Assembly: GCA_024704765.1 (NCBI GenBank)
Contig: JAKMXF010000188.1
Coordinates: forward strand, 124,001-188,000
DNA length: 64,000 bases
Source of the DNA: Oopsacas minuta
Lineage: Eukaryota; Porifera; Hexactinellida; Lyssacinosida; Leucopsacidae
Direction: 5' to 3'
The position numbers and the translations under genes are program-made. Every line of letters begins with the position of its first letter. Position 1 is the stretch's first letter. Shown here one piece after another: positions 39,941 to 51,327 of this stretch. The notes beneath the pieces are model-generated. The model was not told where the DNA came from. It ran no database searches and saw only the letters and a program-made list of their open reading frames with translations.

Positions 39941-41956
39941 TTAATGCTCTTTATTTTTAACCAGAGACACACTGTCTTCATTGGCTGAGTAATGAACTAT
40001 ATGATCCATGGTATCATCCACAGCATAGTCCTGAGTCTGAGTAAGGCCGAGTTTATAAGAAATACGCATTATTCTCCTTCTAACCGAGAATAATGAGTTC
40101 TTAATCATATGCCATAACTCCTTGTATTCGTACAGCATACCTAACGGAACAGGAATGATGGTACTCAATATGATAAATACTATTACAGCGAGTGACCAGA
40201 TTGGGTAATGCACTTGTACTTGCGTATAATTCTGGAATGCAGTATACTTAGGTCTTCCAGTCAACTGGTATATTAAACTGCCTGAGAATATGACTATCAT
40301 AACGAGAGGAGCTACTATTATCCAACTGATAGACCAGAAATACAGTGTAAATCCTTTAAACCATTTATTAGACCGTATTCTAGCTAGTCTGCTAGTAGCA
40401 GCCGTCACTATGATCTCACCCGTCTGATACCAGAGTATTTTATTGACTCCGAAGAACCAAGCAACCCCGATAAACTCAAAAAATATAACAACAAACAGAG
40501 AGTAGGAAGCAGCAAATTCATCTATCAACCCGAATATATACTGACCATTACCCAGCACGAAGATGACGCTACACACAGTGAATATACTACAGATAATGAA
40601 TGAGATTATTGTTTCGTGTACTTTTGACATGTAAGGCAAGGAACGAGCTGCTTCCGTCAGAGATTGTATTGACGGGAATTGAGAACTGAGTCCAAGAGAT
40701 AGCATCATCAAGAAGAATAGGACACTCCAAAGAGGAGCAGGAGGAGTATCCAGCAGAGCAGATGCTACAGCTATAAATACAAGTCCAGGACCTGCTACTA
40801 TATCTTGTACGCTCTCCCCTCTGAGGTGTGCGTTATGTCCGAGTATCATAAACACTACTATCCCAGAGAATATGGAAGTACCAGAGTTTACTAATGACAC
40901 GAATATAACGCTAGGAAATACATTAGTTTTCTGATCTAGATGAGAAGCCAGCACAATATTACCACCAGTACCTAAACTGAGACTGAAGAATATTTGAGAA
41001 CCTGCCTGTAGCCACACTTTAAAGTTTAATAGCAGCTTAAGGTTAGGATAGAATAGAGCCTTCAGGCCCTCCCCTGCTCCTTCAAATGTTGCTCCTCTAA
41101 TAAGCAATACAGTTAGCACTATATATGGGAATATAGTTGTGACGTAAGCAATCTTACCAAAGCTCTTTATACCTTTGAAAGTGCATAAGAATATAAGTAA
41201 CCATGCTCCGATGATACATAGCATTAGTTTCCAAGAGAAACCAGTAGTATCCTCTATGGTAGAGGTTACACCAGCAACAGAGCTATAATAGAAGAGAGTA
41301 GGAGCAGACTTATTGCATGCCTGTCTGAGAAGAGAATCATTAATCCTGGATATATTCCCGCAGTAAGCAAGAGATGACCAGGCTGGAGGATTTTGAAAGG
41401 AGCTGAATAGATAAAATAGAACATAAGCTATTAGCAGACTGTAGTTAAATGTTATGTATATCATAGTGACGATAGCCGCGAGTCCTACCCCACAGAATGG
41501 AGGCACGAGACGGTGCATAGCATTAAGAGGTCCTACCTGCGAAATTTTACCAATATGCACCTCTAGATAGAAGGCAGGTACACCCAGTATAAATAGCATC
41601 AAGAAGTAAGGAATGAGAAAAGCACCACCGCCATTCAATTGTACATAGTAAGAAAATCTCCATACATTACCGAACCCTACAGCATAGCCTACAAGAGATA
41701 AGATATACTCTGCTCTGCTACTCCATCTCTCCTTCTTAGGGCGAGCAGTTAGCTGTCCTGATTTAAGATATCTATAAGAATTTTCATACGACTCATCGCT
41801 TACATTACTCTTAATACCTCCCTTGCTGCGCATAGATACACTGAGTGTATTGCTTTTATCGTTATATTGGTGATGTGGTGATAATGATGAGGTTATCAGA
41901 TGGGAACGAATGTCGTCATGGTTAGGGCTGATATTCTCAGGTTTTTCAGGATCCAT
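39941..41956 (-). CDS. SLC6-family sodium-coupled transporter, amino-acid type
   Basis: The 671-residue protein has 12 membrane segments of the neurotransmitter:sodium symporter family. Segment 1 holds LVGYAVGFGNVWRF and NGGGAFLIPY, lining the substrate and sodium sites. Gly at the place of the monoamine-binding Asp argues for an amino-acid-type substrate. Segment 7 has SLVNSGTSIFSG (sodium/chloride site). Segment 6, FFSLSLGTGGNIVLASHL, departs from the usual SLG-GFG pattern, and WRFSYYVQ replaces the near-universal WRFPY. The N-terminus of about 80 residues is hydrophilic and cytosolic. The AATAAA hexamer overlaps the last codons. One exon, complete. The human orthologue cannot be named. Confidence 0.93.
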   Translation of the reverse strand: MDPEKPENISPNHDDIRSHLITSSLSPHHQYNDKSNTLSVSMRSKGGIKSNVSDESYENSYRYLKSGQLTARPKKERWSSRAEYILSLVGYAVGFGNVWRFSYYVQLNGGGAFLIPYFLMLFILGVPAFYLEVHIGKISQVGPLNAMHRLVPPFCGVGLAAIVTMIYITFNYSLLIAYVLFYLFSSFQNPPAWSSLAYCGNISRINDSLLRQACNKSAPTLFYYSSVAGVTSTIEDTTGFSWKLMLCIIGAWLLIFLCTFKGIKSFGKIAYVTTIFPYIVLTVLLIRGATFEGAGEGLKALFYPNLKLLLNFKVWLQAGSQIFFSLSLGTGGNIVLASHLDQKTNVFPSVIFVSLVNSGTSIFSGIVVFMILGHNAHLRGESVQDIVAGPGLVFIAVASALLDTPPAPLWSVLFFLMMLSLGLSSQFPSIQSLTEAARSLPYMSKVHETIISFIICSIFTVCSVIFVLGNGQYIFGLIDEFAASYSLFVVIFFEFIGVAWFFGVNKILWYQTGEIIVTAATSRLARIRSNKWFKGFTLYFWSISWIIVAPLVMIVIFSGSLIYQLTGRPKYTAFQNYTQVQVHYPIWSLAVIVFIILSTIIPVPLGMLYEYKELWHMIKNSLFSVRRRIMRISYKLGLTQTQDYAVDDTMDHIVHYSANEDSVSLVKNKEH

Positions 41957-42411
41957 TGTTATTAAACTTTTGGGTTATTTGTATGTGTGTTGTGTCGGTT
42001 AGTAGGGATGGTAGTAGAGCATTATAATGCGTTAAAATCAGTCAAATTAGCTAAAACTGATATAAAAGAAATAATTATTGTTAAAAATATACTAAAGCAT
42101 AGATCAAACCAGTGGCTTAGCAAGGGGTGTTGCTCCCTGGATTCTGCCGCCCTACAAACTATAGTTAATATCAACCATTACTAATAGATATATGTTCTGG
42201 TAAACTCTCATTATAAGTGCTCGGGACCTCGGTTGCATTTGGTTATAAGCGGAGTTTGTTGAACTAATATATCCATTTGAGCGGAATTAGATCAACTGGG
42301 GTTGTAATGAGCTGACTTCGTTATAACGGGCTGAAATTCAATAGCTTTTGGCTTAAAGGGGGTAATAAATAACTTCGTTATAAGCGTAATTTCGTTGTAT
42401 CCATCCATCCA
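41957..42411. other. gene-free stretch with pogo-like repeat debris
   Basis: 42200-42400 repeats the words ttataagcg, cttcgttataacg and ttcgttgtat, as do decayed CAGTAGAACC...GTTATAAGCG elements. The same phrases occur near 360-480. No gene. Confidence 0.45.
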
Positions 42412-42550
42412 CAGTAGAAACTAGTCAATACGTAACCGAACGGAAAATTTGTTCTCTAGAGTATGTATTAATCGGAACAATATCTATTGAAAACCGTTGT
42501 AGGAACCTGATTTTGTGTAAATATTTGTTCGTACTAACGAGGTTCCACTG
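42412..42550. repeat. pogo-like miniature element
   Basis: The left end CAGTAGAAACTAGTCAATACG and the complement of the right end CAGTGGAACCTCGTTAGTACG are inverted repeats, with TA after the right end. It is a sister copy of 33913-34081. Confidence 0.68.
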
Positions 42551-43083
42551 TATTTTGTTATAAACGAAGTTTTTAGAATGTAATTAGATGGAAGGAATCG
42601 GAATAAACGGGGGGGTAGAATATATGGAGGATTTGTAACCTCCAAAGTACAAAATAAATTAGAATACGTACATCACCGAGCTAAGTACTTAGTCGTCATT
42701 TCCCCTATATTATGATTTATTTACTGTTGTTAGTTGTTACAAAAATCGCAACTTCCCTCTCTCGGGGGCTTGAAATTAATAATCGACCCTGCGATTATTC
42801 GAGGTAATACGATATTTCAAATTTTAGTAGAATAAGTAAGGAAAACTACACATATACTTTACAGATTACAATTAGGATAGAATAATGCATATTGGATGGG
42901 GTTTTAATCGTTATCCTCAAAGTTTACTACATACAAACTATCAAGTTATAAATCTTAATAATAGTGTTGAAAATGAGCAGATAAATAAAAGAATTAGCTA
43001 TTTACCTCTTGGATTGGGCGTAACCATAACCATGGTACTTTAGTTAAGTGATAACGTGCTGATGTAGAGCTAAGCCCCTCTGA

Positions 43084-46000
43084 TTACTTCTGAATTTGAT
43101 CTAATGATTTGACAATATCTGCAGCAGTTGGTCTCAAATTTGGGTCATCAAAAATACAGCTAACATATATAGACTTTATATTCTCAGGACACCAATACGG
43201 CATAGAGAGGTATCCTGTCTTTGGGATTTTCCCAGTTAGTATTTCCCATAAAATTATGCCAAACGACCAAATATCAATTTTTTCAGTCGCTCTGTGTCTG
43301 TACACAACTTCAGGAGCTGCCCATGCTAGAGTGTAAGAGCTCTGAGCAGTCATATTGTCTTGTGTCATCAAACGAGCTATACCTACATCTCCGATCTTAG
43401 CGATGTACCTGTGTGTATATATTGTAAATAATCAGATATGCTAGAAGAGAGGGTGGATAATAAGAATTGATTACAATCATTTACTTAAACGATCTGAAAT
43501 ACATATAATTACGACTATGCATGAATCCACTCATATGAATATGTCCCATTAATGAAATATTAAGATAGCTGTGTTTGTAATTAGGAGATAATTGAAAGAA
43601 GACATTGAATTGTGTATAACTCAATCCACGTACCTTAGCTCAGTACTAAATTGGAACTAGATCTCTAGAAGCATATGGAGGCTGTTACGATTGACAATCA
43701 ACTCGTGCCTATTCTAACTCATACGATACATCAACTAGCCCCTAGTTAACTCAACTTTGAGGTGGCGTAAAATCTTCTGATCAACAGCTGGAGGCGTGTG
43801 CATAACTAGTACAAAAATCTGATCCACAAAGCAATAAGAAACACTCTAAGACAGCATCGAAGGGGCGTAAAAATAGGTACGAGTTGACAAGAACTGAAGA
43901 CGACTTGTGCCAAAATATGGACGAGTTGTCTGGCCTCTGTAAACAATGTAATCATGTAAGACTCCTAGTGCTTCGGGGGTATTTCAATGTATAATAATGC
44001 TATTAGACCTTATAACTTGCTCCATTAACTACAGTAGAACTCGGCTAAGTTAGTAAGTACTCAGCTTAAGAAGTACTTTTCTGTAATACGGATATCTATT
44101 TTGTACTAATTGTATACGAATTAAGAATATTCAGATATTACGTAATTGGATTAGTACATTGTACTAGCTTTTGTTCCAGTGCGTTTTATCCGAGTTCTAC
44201 TGTAATAAGCTTCATTGTGTACCAGTAGACTATGGCGAGAGAACAGATAATTCTACTACTAGACTACAACAACCGGCAATCATCCAACTAATGCAATACT
44301 ATATAAGTATTAAAGCTCAATAATATTGCAGTAAAGACAAATAAAACGATTGATCTTAATCTCTCCCATCGCGTACCATGAACAATTTGTAATAAGACTA
44401 TACACGACCATTGATTATATTCAAATTCCGAGAACCCACTCGTAATACTAATCAAGTAATAGGACATAATACAATATACGTAGCACCTGATCTAACCTGT
44501 GAAGCATTACATTTGAACTCTTCAGGTCTCGATGCACTACAGTAGGATCTCTCTTATGAAGATAATTCATACCTAACGCTATGTCTCTAGCAATAGACAA
44601 GCCGTACTCCCCGCTCCACTGCATCTTAGGGTCATTCTTAAGTCCAGTGAATAAGTCTACGTCCATTAACTCAGTCACCATGTATATATTATTAGGAAGT
44701 AAACAAGCACCGTAGAACTGTAGTATGTTACGGTGATGTAGTTTGCTAATTAGCTCTATCTCCTGAGCAAAAGGTTTCAGTGACTCTTTGCTTGATATCT
44801 TGCATATCTTAACAGCAACATCATCTACTTCATACATAAGTCCCCTGTATACCTAGCAAGAGAGTAAGGTAGACATGAGTCCTTAACTTCGAAAACGTAG
44901 ATATATATCTATATCGAGTAGTTATTCTCAGGATCCTAGGGTCTTGATAGAAAATGCCAAAACCCTAGGGTCCAAGCTCAGAATTTTATCCTAGGACCCT
45001 AAGGTCCTAGTCCAAATATTCGCTCTAGGACCTATATTTGCTAATGCAAATTTAACTTTATATCTCAACTATTAAACACGCAATTTGTTTTTTCTCTATA
45101 ATCCAATCAAACACCACACCAGTTATCCAATAGTGTACTGAAATGCTCATATCCTGTGCTAATGTAAAGAAAGAAACTAATCAAAATACAAATTCACTAA
45201 ACTGATATAATAAGTTTTAAAAATACACTAAATATAGGGTCCTAGAGCGAAATTATACTCTAGGGCCCTAGGGTCTTAGATATATTTTCCTATATATACC
45301 TACTACGTATATGCTAATAATATATGATATTACTGCAAGGTTTGATACGGTCTATCTAAGTGAATAGACGCCAGAGAGTTTATACAATGTCTACAATTAG
45401 AAAAGTACTCAATACAACAAAAAAAGCACAGTAATTGTGTTGATGGCAAAGATAATAACCAAAAAGAGTTTATACAGGTATATACCTAGCGAGCTAACTT
45501 AGTAGAATGTTAAATAAACAAACATATTAAATAGAGATGATGTATGATGTAACATTATTTATCTGTCAATGAATATTATTATTATTACAGTCTCAAGTCT
45601 TACCTCACAATATCCACCCATCCCTAGTCTCCATTGTTTACCATCTTGAGTCTTACAAATGGCCAGACAGTCTGGATTAATCTCCCAGTCATTTTTCCTC
45701 TCGCCGTTCATTTTACTGCTGTTAGTTGGGACTGCGAAATTGTTCGAGAGGGAGGAAGAAGGTGTGGGGGAGGGAGAGGGGTATGATTGGCCGTTAAAAA
45801 CTTTGTGTTTAAGAGGTTTGGAGACGGAACGAACAGCTGGAGTATTATGTGCTCCGTTCATACGTGGAATTGCAAATAAAGGAGCCGGGGGTACTCTAAA
45901 AGGTCCATCATTTACTTCTATTCCAAACTTTGGCAGATTTATATTATTGCCTATATCTGTCTCCTCCGGAATAGAGGGCAGTAGTATCGGGTTCTTAGGA

Positions 46001-46113
46001 GCTAGAGGCGCTACATCAATATCTATAGGCTGAGATCCATTTGAGCCAATAGTAGAGCTGGTACTAATATCACTGTCCTGACTCTCTAGAGATGATCTCG
46101 CTCTATAATTCAT
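43084..46113 (-). CDS. TKL-type protein kinase, three exons, DVG instead of DFG
   Basis: Exons at 45604-46113, 44497-44852 and 43084-43408 join in phase (donors GAG|gtaaga and CACAG|gttaga; acceptors gctag|GTA and cacag|G) to give 396 residues. Residues 1-155 are a Ser/Pro-rich, probably disordered tail. The kinase domain follows: glycine loop LGMGGYCEVY (163-172), split exactly by intron 1; VAVK lysine 185; HRDLKSSN catalytic loop, shortly before intron 2; AKIGDVGIAR, where DFG reads DVG; WAAPEVV; and DIWSFGIILWEILTGKIP. The chemistry residues Lys, Asp (HRD), Asn and Asp (DVG) are present, so activity is expected. The profile is tyrosine-kinase-like, as in MAP3K-type kinases; the pathway is unknown. 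Intron 1 holds a 0.3-kb inverted-repeat element; intron 2 holds two. Confidence 0.87.
43698..43888. repeat. miniature inverted-repeat element in kinase intron 2
   Basis: ATCAACTCGTGCCTATT at the left and the complement of aataggtacgagttga at the right make a terminal inverted repeat of about 16 bp around 160 bp of unique sequence. A further partial copy (gacgagttgtc) follows at about 43930. The family is unknown. Confidence 0.6.
44032..44202. repeat. pogo-like miniature element in kinase intron 2
   Basis: CAGTAGAACTCGG at the left and the complementary CCGAGTTCTACTG at the right are perfect 13-bp ends, flanked by TA on both sides (44030-44031 and 44203-44204). At 171 bp it is the cleanest member of the CAGTAGAAC family in the window. 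The segment at about 4648 (cagtagaactagattag...ctcggcttaagac) is a related fragment. Confidence 0.82.
44930..45290. repeat. CCTAGGACC-rich inverted-repeat element in kinase intron 1
   Basis: The words cctaggaccct, ctaggaccta and their complements occur at both ends (44935-45035 and 45235-45280). The inner arms ttcgctctaggacc...tatattt match the complement of the other end. There is no open frame. The multiple nested inverted repeats could fold strongly in the pre-mRNA. Confidence 0.65.
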
Positions 46114-47258
46114 ATAAACATTGTGAAATGTATATTAAGTGAGTGTTAATAATATTCATTAGAATTGAGGGATGGAAACAGCTAGGCTTTAACAGTTAAG
46201 CTATCGCTAAATTATATTTCCATATACATATCTTTTTCATGGCCATAGGAGACGATCCGGTTGTTAAGGTTCATAGACCAACTTTTGTGGCTCCAATATT
46301 TTATAGGTCAACTTGACCAATTGAAAACTGGCTCTATGGCATGATCCATGATCTGTAAATATGGCTTACATCAATAATTTGGTTTAAAAGCTTAAATAAC
46401 TGCAAAATTAATTTGTCAATTGCTTGAACTATCGTAGCTGTTAACAGTTTTTTCACCATCCCTGGTTAGAAGCCTTGTTCAGATGGCTTATATGTGTCAC
46501 ACTCGTAACAAAGCTAATCCACGAACTGAAGGTGCTGGAGCTGTAACGCTAAGTACAAGTATTTTTACCACCACTACACATAATTACCCCATTACATAAA
46601 CCCCAACCCATTAAACCTCAAGTTTTGGTCATCAGACAGTTTTTACGGTTTATTGTAAAAATATAGAAACAAGTACTGATAATGATCTATAATGATAATA
46701 GTTATTGTGCCTTAATTATTATCCAAATTGACGGCCCCTTTGAGTATTATAATATAGATATATTTAGAACAATGTAATTCACAAATATACGTATATGGCA
46801 TACATGTTATTGAATTATGTTGTAAGATCAACCCCCTTTGTAGCCGTTGAGAGCAAGTATCTACGTAAATTTTAGCTAATTTGGTTACTTTATATTCATA
46901 AAAACAACAATAATTTACATATGATTAATCCAAAATTGTGAAAATCGGATTCAGCATGTTCGATATATTTAGTGAAGTTATATGAATTCTATTTACTTCC
47001 TTGATAAACACGATAAATACATAGTTATACGACAATTTCCAAAATTGCATACCGCAAATCCTTTCCTTGACAACGGACAAACAAATAGACAAACAGATTA
47101 TGTAAGTGCTGAGGATTCTGTCTAGTTTAATATTACCCCTTGCTTGGAATATTTTCTTGAATTATACTAATTATAATTACAATGTAGTGATATCTCAATA
47201 AGTATAATGATGTTTTGGGATATTAAGGAATGATTGCATTGCAATATAAGACTAATAT

Positions 47259-47300
47259 ATGTATGTAATTCAGTGTATTTTTACACTGAATTACATACAT
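47259..47300. repeat. perfect 19-bp inverted repeat (hairpin, 4-base loop)
   Basis: The arms atgtatgtaattcagtgta and tacactgaattacatacat are exact complements around TTTT. Pairing continues imperfectly outward (ctaatat / attaatat). It could be a minimal inverted-repeat element or a transcribed hairpin; nothing in the flanks decides between these. Confidence 0.85.
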
Positions 47301-48364
47301 TATATTAATGTCATACAAAACAAAATAAGCAAGAATTTGTAATGTCTATATATTTGTCCCTATTATAAATCACCAAATGTTATATCCATCAGTGTATTAA
47401 TCATATTAACGATTATTGTAAAGCAGATTAGAGGTTATTAAAATATACGCAAGTGTAACTAAGAAGGTAGCAGAGAGGAAAAACAAAACAAAATTCTTGT
47501 AAGAACCTGCTTATTAATATTATACAGTGACATCTCACTAGAATATTAGCATAATTATTGAAAGGTGAATTCTGCCTTTTGTATTATCATAGACTGTAAA
47601 CTAATTAACATTTAATGATATCATTCATACGTATTTACATAAATGAATCACACTGTTACAGTTTATTTATTAATAAACTGCTAACCTTATTCTCATGAGC
47701 AATATGTCTCATTAGCAACTTTTTTAGTAGACACAGAATGTATTTTTGTATTGTAAGAGTCGCATTAATTAACAAATGCGATTTTCTACAGGGAACTACT
47801 TTATATAATTATACATACCAAATATTTTCTGAAGAAGCGCCCAGGGCATATTCCTATCTCCCCAATATCAGTCACACAATTATTTGGAAATATAACCCGA
47901 GGTCCTTCACTTATTATATTCGATATTTATCCGTTTTAATCTATATTATTAAATTGCAAGTGTGTCTGTCTGTTAGTTAAGGTAAGGATTTATGGAATGT
48001 TGTATCGAATTCGAATTTCTCAATTCTGAGGTGTCGCAAAACTATGTATTTATCATGTATAGAAAGTAAACAGAATTCAATAAAACTTAACTAAACGTAT
48101 CGAATAAGCTGGAATCGATATTCACACTTTTGATTATTCTATTTAAATATATACTTTTGTTTTTATGAATATAAAGTAAACAAAATAATTGAAATATTGA
48201 AATAATAGTATAGACTTGCTCTTAACGGCTATGATGGGGTAATTAAGTAAGCTGATTCCGAATTTCGCTTTCAAGTTTCAATGTTCATATGTGTAAATAT
48301 TAGTTGCTGTTATTAATAATTCGAGGCACGAAGAGTCGACTTACATCCGAAAACTGGGTGTTTG

Positions 48365-48398
48365 CAAGCCGCGCAGCGCGAGCAAGCGAAGCGGCTTG
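48365..48398. repeat. GC-rich hairpin motif, recurrent in intergenic DNA
   Basis: The perfect arms caagccgc and gcggcttg enclose gcagcgcgagcaagcgaa. The core gcaagcgaagc resembles motifs near 198-235, 18335-18360, 22392-22410, 26273-26308 and 39158-39173, all outside genes. Confidence 0.55.
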
Positions 48399-49303
48399 TA
48401 TTTAGTAATACTGAATTACTGATATCTAAAAATAGATAAAATATTGTAAATGTGTTCACTACGAAGATAATACTATGAAAAAGTCCGAAAAACAGGTGTT
48501 TATTGTAAGTACTAGACTCAAAGGAATGTGAATTAGGAGTAAATTGCATAACTATTGGGTTTGATTAGCATTTGTGTGTAAGTAATTAACTACAATTTGT
48601 GTAGAATACAATAAATCTTGTTAAAATAAAATACCTGCATATTTGGACGTATAATAATATAATAATATAATAGTCTCGAACCTTCGATCCCATTATAATA
48701 TACACACAATCTGTTTTATCAAATAAATTTCATAGTCACGTGATCATCAATTTGTAGTCACAGCCTCAACGCGTAGATTTCTTGTATACAACTCAGCTTA
48801 CAATTAAAATATTATACACATGGTGGTAATTGTAGATTTGTGTCTACTAATATTTATATTGATCATATCATAAATACAAAGTATTCTATTGTATTTCCCA
48901 GCATACCAGTTGATCAGAGGATAAATAGGCATTACATTCTAGCTACCAATTGTACATATGGTATTATGGGAATAATTATGAGCTACAAAAATTATTAGAC
49001 TTAGAACAAACGAGATATAATTTCACAGAAATACAATGGAAACATGTTGGAGATTAAAGGTTAGGAGCTCAAGAATTTGTGGCATAGAAACACATCGTTA
49101 AATATACGTATCACGGTACAGCATATTCTAAAGATAACTTTACAGTGAAATTTGCCTAATTATGCTAGTTCATTTTCTTTTATATTAAGATAGAAATCTA
49201 AATTTGTACCACAAAGGATGTGATTATATCCCAGGTATTGACATCAAAACCATAACAAAAGGAATAATATTGAATTTGTCAATTGGTTAAAACAAGTTAG
49301 GTA

Positions 49304-49448
49304 CAGTGGCATACCAGGGCCAACATGAGGGTGCGGAATTACTGGATACCCATATTACAATTCTATTGGAAATATCATCTGGGACCAAATTAGGTCTGGT
49401 ATGGGCCGCATGCGTATGGGCATGTGCTACACCCTAGGTATGCCTCTG
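49304..49448. repeat. hAT-like miniature element
   Basis: CAGTGGCATACCAGGG at the left and the complement of the right end CAGAGGCATACCTAGGG form terminal inverted repeats. The 8-bp flanks gttaggta and attaggga agree at 6 of 8 positions, consistent with a slightly decayed hAT target duplication. 145 bp, no coding capacity. Confidence 0.75.
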
Positions 49449-50886
49449 ATTAGGGAGTAAGACATTAGTTCATAGGGTACATGCTATACGTATCATATTT
49501 GAATCCTCTGATAAGGATCAACCACAATCCCACTTAATATAGATACACGATCGGTGATAGTAAGCTTATTTCCTTAGAAATACATATAATTCCAGATTAA
49601 GTAGTATACAGAATAAAATACTATATTTGATGGAATAATAGCTCGTAGAACTATTCAGTATATTAGGCTTCTATTACATCTTATGGGATATTGACCTTAT
49701 CTTGATCACATAAATTGACGGATTAGGTACAAACTTTCCTAGGAATCCTGACAGATAGATTGCCATACTATACTATGCTATGTGATCATATATCAATACA
49801 AGTTAGATTAGTACAGGTAAGTACAGTATGATCCGCTTCTTTATAGGGACATCGGGCAATCGGGTCAGTTGAGCAGAACAAACTATGCAAGTAGATAGGA
49901 CCAACACCTATATTCAAGTTAATCGGGAAAATGGTATGATTCTGAAGTAACCTAGCGCTGACGGAAACTATGTGTATTCAGAGGATACCATGATCAATGT
50001 GTGGTAACCTTTGGTGGAATTTTTAAAAGGGATAGAGTCACACTAGAATTGTCACCTATATATATAGCCTGATAAAATTATCAGATATATCAACCTGGAC
50101 ATCTTACGAGACAAGACTGTAAAGTGCTTCGTTGGGTAGCCTGATTGACAGGTGTAACTGTAGCTACAAGTATGAGATATTGGTATGACAGGATAGTGTA
50201 GAACTGAAGAGATAATAATTCGAGAATAATATAGTTATGAATTATATGTATCCATTACCTTGCAAAGTAATTCTTTAATGATTAGCGTGAAAAACTTGAT
50301 TAGTAAGAATATAACAAATAAACTATTTATTCACATTATTATATATAATCAAGAGAACATGGACATGACGTCATATGAACAGCCTATTAGCATAATAGCA
50401 TAACAACATAATGTAACATAGTTATGTCCTATCGAGTGACGATATGGCTCGAGTATATAACTAATATTAAGATTGATACGATACGTAGTAGTATAAGATC
50501 TGGACAGTAAACAACATTATTATCTTACTGAACTTTAGACTAGGCAGGGTAACTGAGAATGTAGGATATGAATATTATGTCCAACTAATTCATACCTTCA
50601 GTCCTGCTTTGTTCTTCACTCAGGTTGGTAAGTATGGAATAAATGCGTCTGAACACAAGTTTCAAAGGCAGTTAAATATCTCATAGATAGGTACCTATGC
50701 GGCATCATTGGACCATGGGAGCCGGATTAGTACCGCTTCAGATGGTTTAACTTTATTATAATATATTTACTATTTATGAGCATTAATTTTGCTAATATAG
50801 ATGCAGATGGAGGTAGGAGAGTGTTCCTGCTAATCAATATAATTAATACACGTGCATAATGATATTTAAGGTAATGTATAATGAAA

Positions 50887-51327
50887 TCACCTCTTAGAAC
50901 GTTCAGAGTTTCGTCTGAGAGAAGTAGTAGGCTCTTGAACTGTTCCGTTTGAAGTAGTGATGACGCCAAGAGAAGACAAGCCACCACTAGCATGTCTCTT
51001 CAGTTTCTTAGAGTATGAGTGAGAGGTTTTGGTAGGAGAATCATTGCGTATAATGTCAGAGGATGACCGCTTCAGATTCGGTCTCTTACCCGATATAATA
51101 GGAGGAGATTTGGGAGGTGATTGTCTGTGATTGTCTGTACGTGGGTTATGCGGAGAAGGAGATTTCTTCAGTGGGTACTGCTTGGTTGGTTTGGTTGCCC
51201 CCCTCTTATTACACAGGTTTATGTATAAATGGCGTGTAGAGTCATTAATCGGGCCGTGATCAATCCCGGCCTCTTTGAGGCGAGATTTCAACTCATCATC
51301 ACTAACTTTACTATCAATCATGGACAT
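50887..51327 (-). CDS. LEM-domain protein (nuclear envelope type), possibly first exon
   Basis: Residues about 8-45 (VSDDELKSRLKEAGIDHGPINDSTRHLYINL) form a LEM domain, the fold by which LAP2, emerin and MAN1 bind the chromatin protein BAF. The remainder is basic, Ser/Pro-rich and probably disordered, with nuclear-localisation-like clusters (GKRPNLKR, SKKLKRH). There is no membrane segment, so either it is a soluble LEM protein or the gene continues: the end of the frame, CTAAGAG|GTGATT, could serve as a donor shortly before the stop. An acceptor-like ctctag lies 6 bases before the ATG. Which LEM protein it is cannot be said. Confidence 0.72.
   Translation of the reverse strand: MSMIDSKVSDDELKSRLKEAGIDHGPINDSTRHLYINLCNKRGATKPTKQYPLKKSPSPHNPRTDNHRQSPPKSPPIISGKRPNLKRSSSDIIRNDSPTKTSHSYSKKLKRHASGGLSSLGVITTSNGTVQEPTTSLRRNSERSKR

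Larger units (their letters stand above)
46114..50886. other. long gene-poor stretch
   Basis: This is the longest stretch here without a gene (4.8 kb), with stops in all frames. It contains a perfect hairpin at 47259-47300, a GC-rich hairpin motif at 48365-48398, an ATA/TAA microsatellite near 48648-48670 and a hAT-like miniature element at 49304-49448. The 80-codon open frames at 47738-47980 and 48313-48549 do not look like proteins. Confidence 0.4.

Noticed and set aside
47738-47980. 80-codon plus-strand open frame
   Set aside because: Tyr/Ile-rich composition as expected from random AT-rich DNA; no domain and no upstream signal.
48640-48720. tRNA-like B-box (cgaaccttcgatccc)
   Set aside because: No A-box at the right distance and no cloverleaf; no tRNA gene found in the window.
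50727-50993. 88-codon frame overlapping the LEM-domain gene end
   Set aside because: Starts antagonistically in another frame of the LEM gene. Its Leu/Ile-rich sequence reflects the shifted codons.
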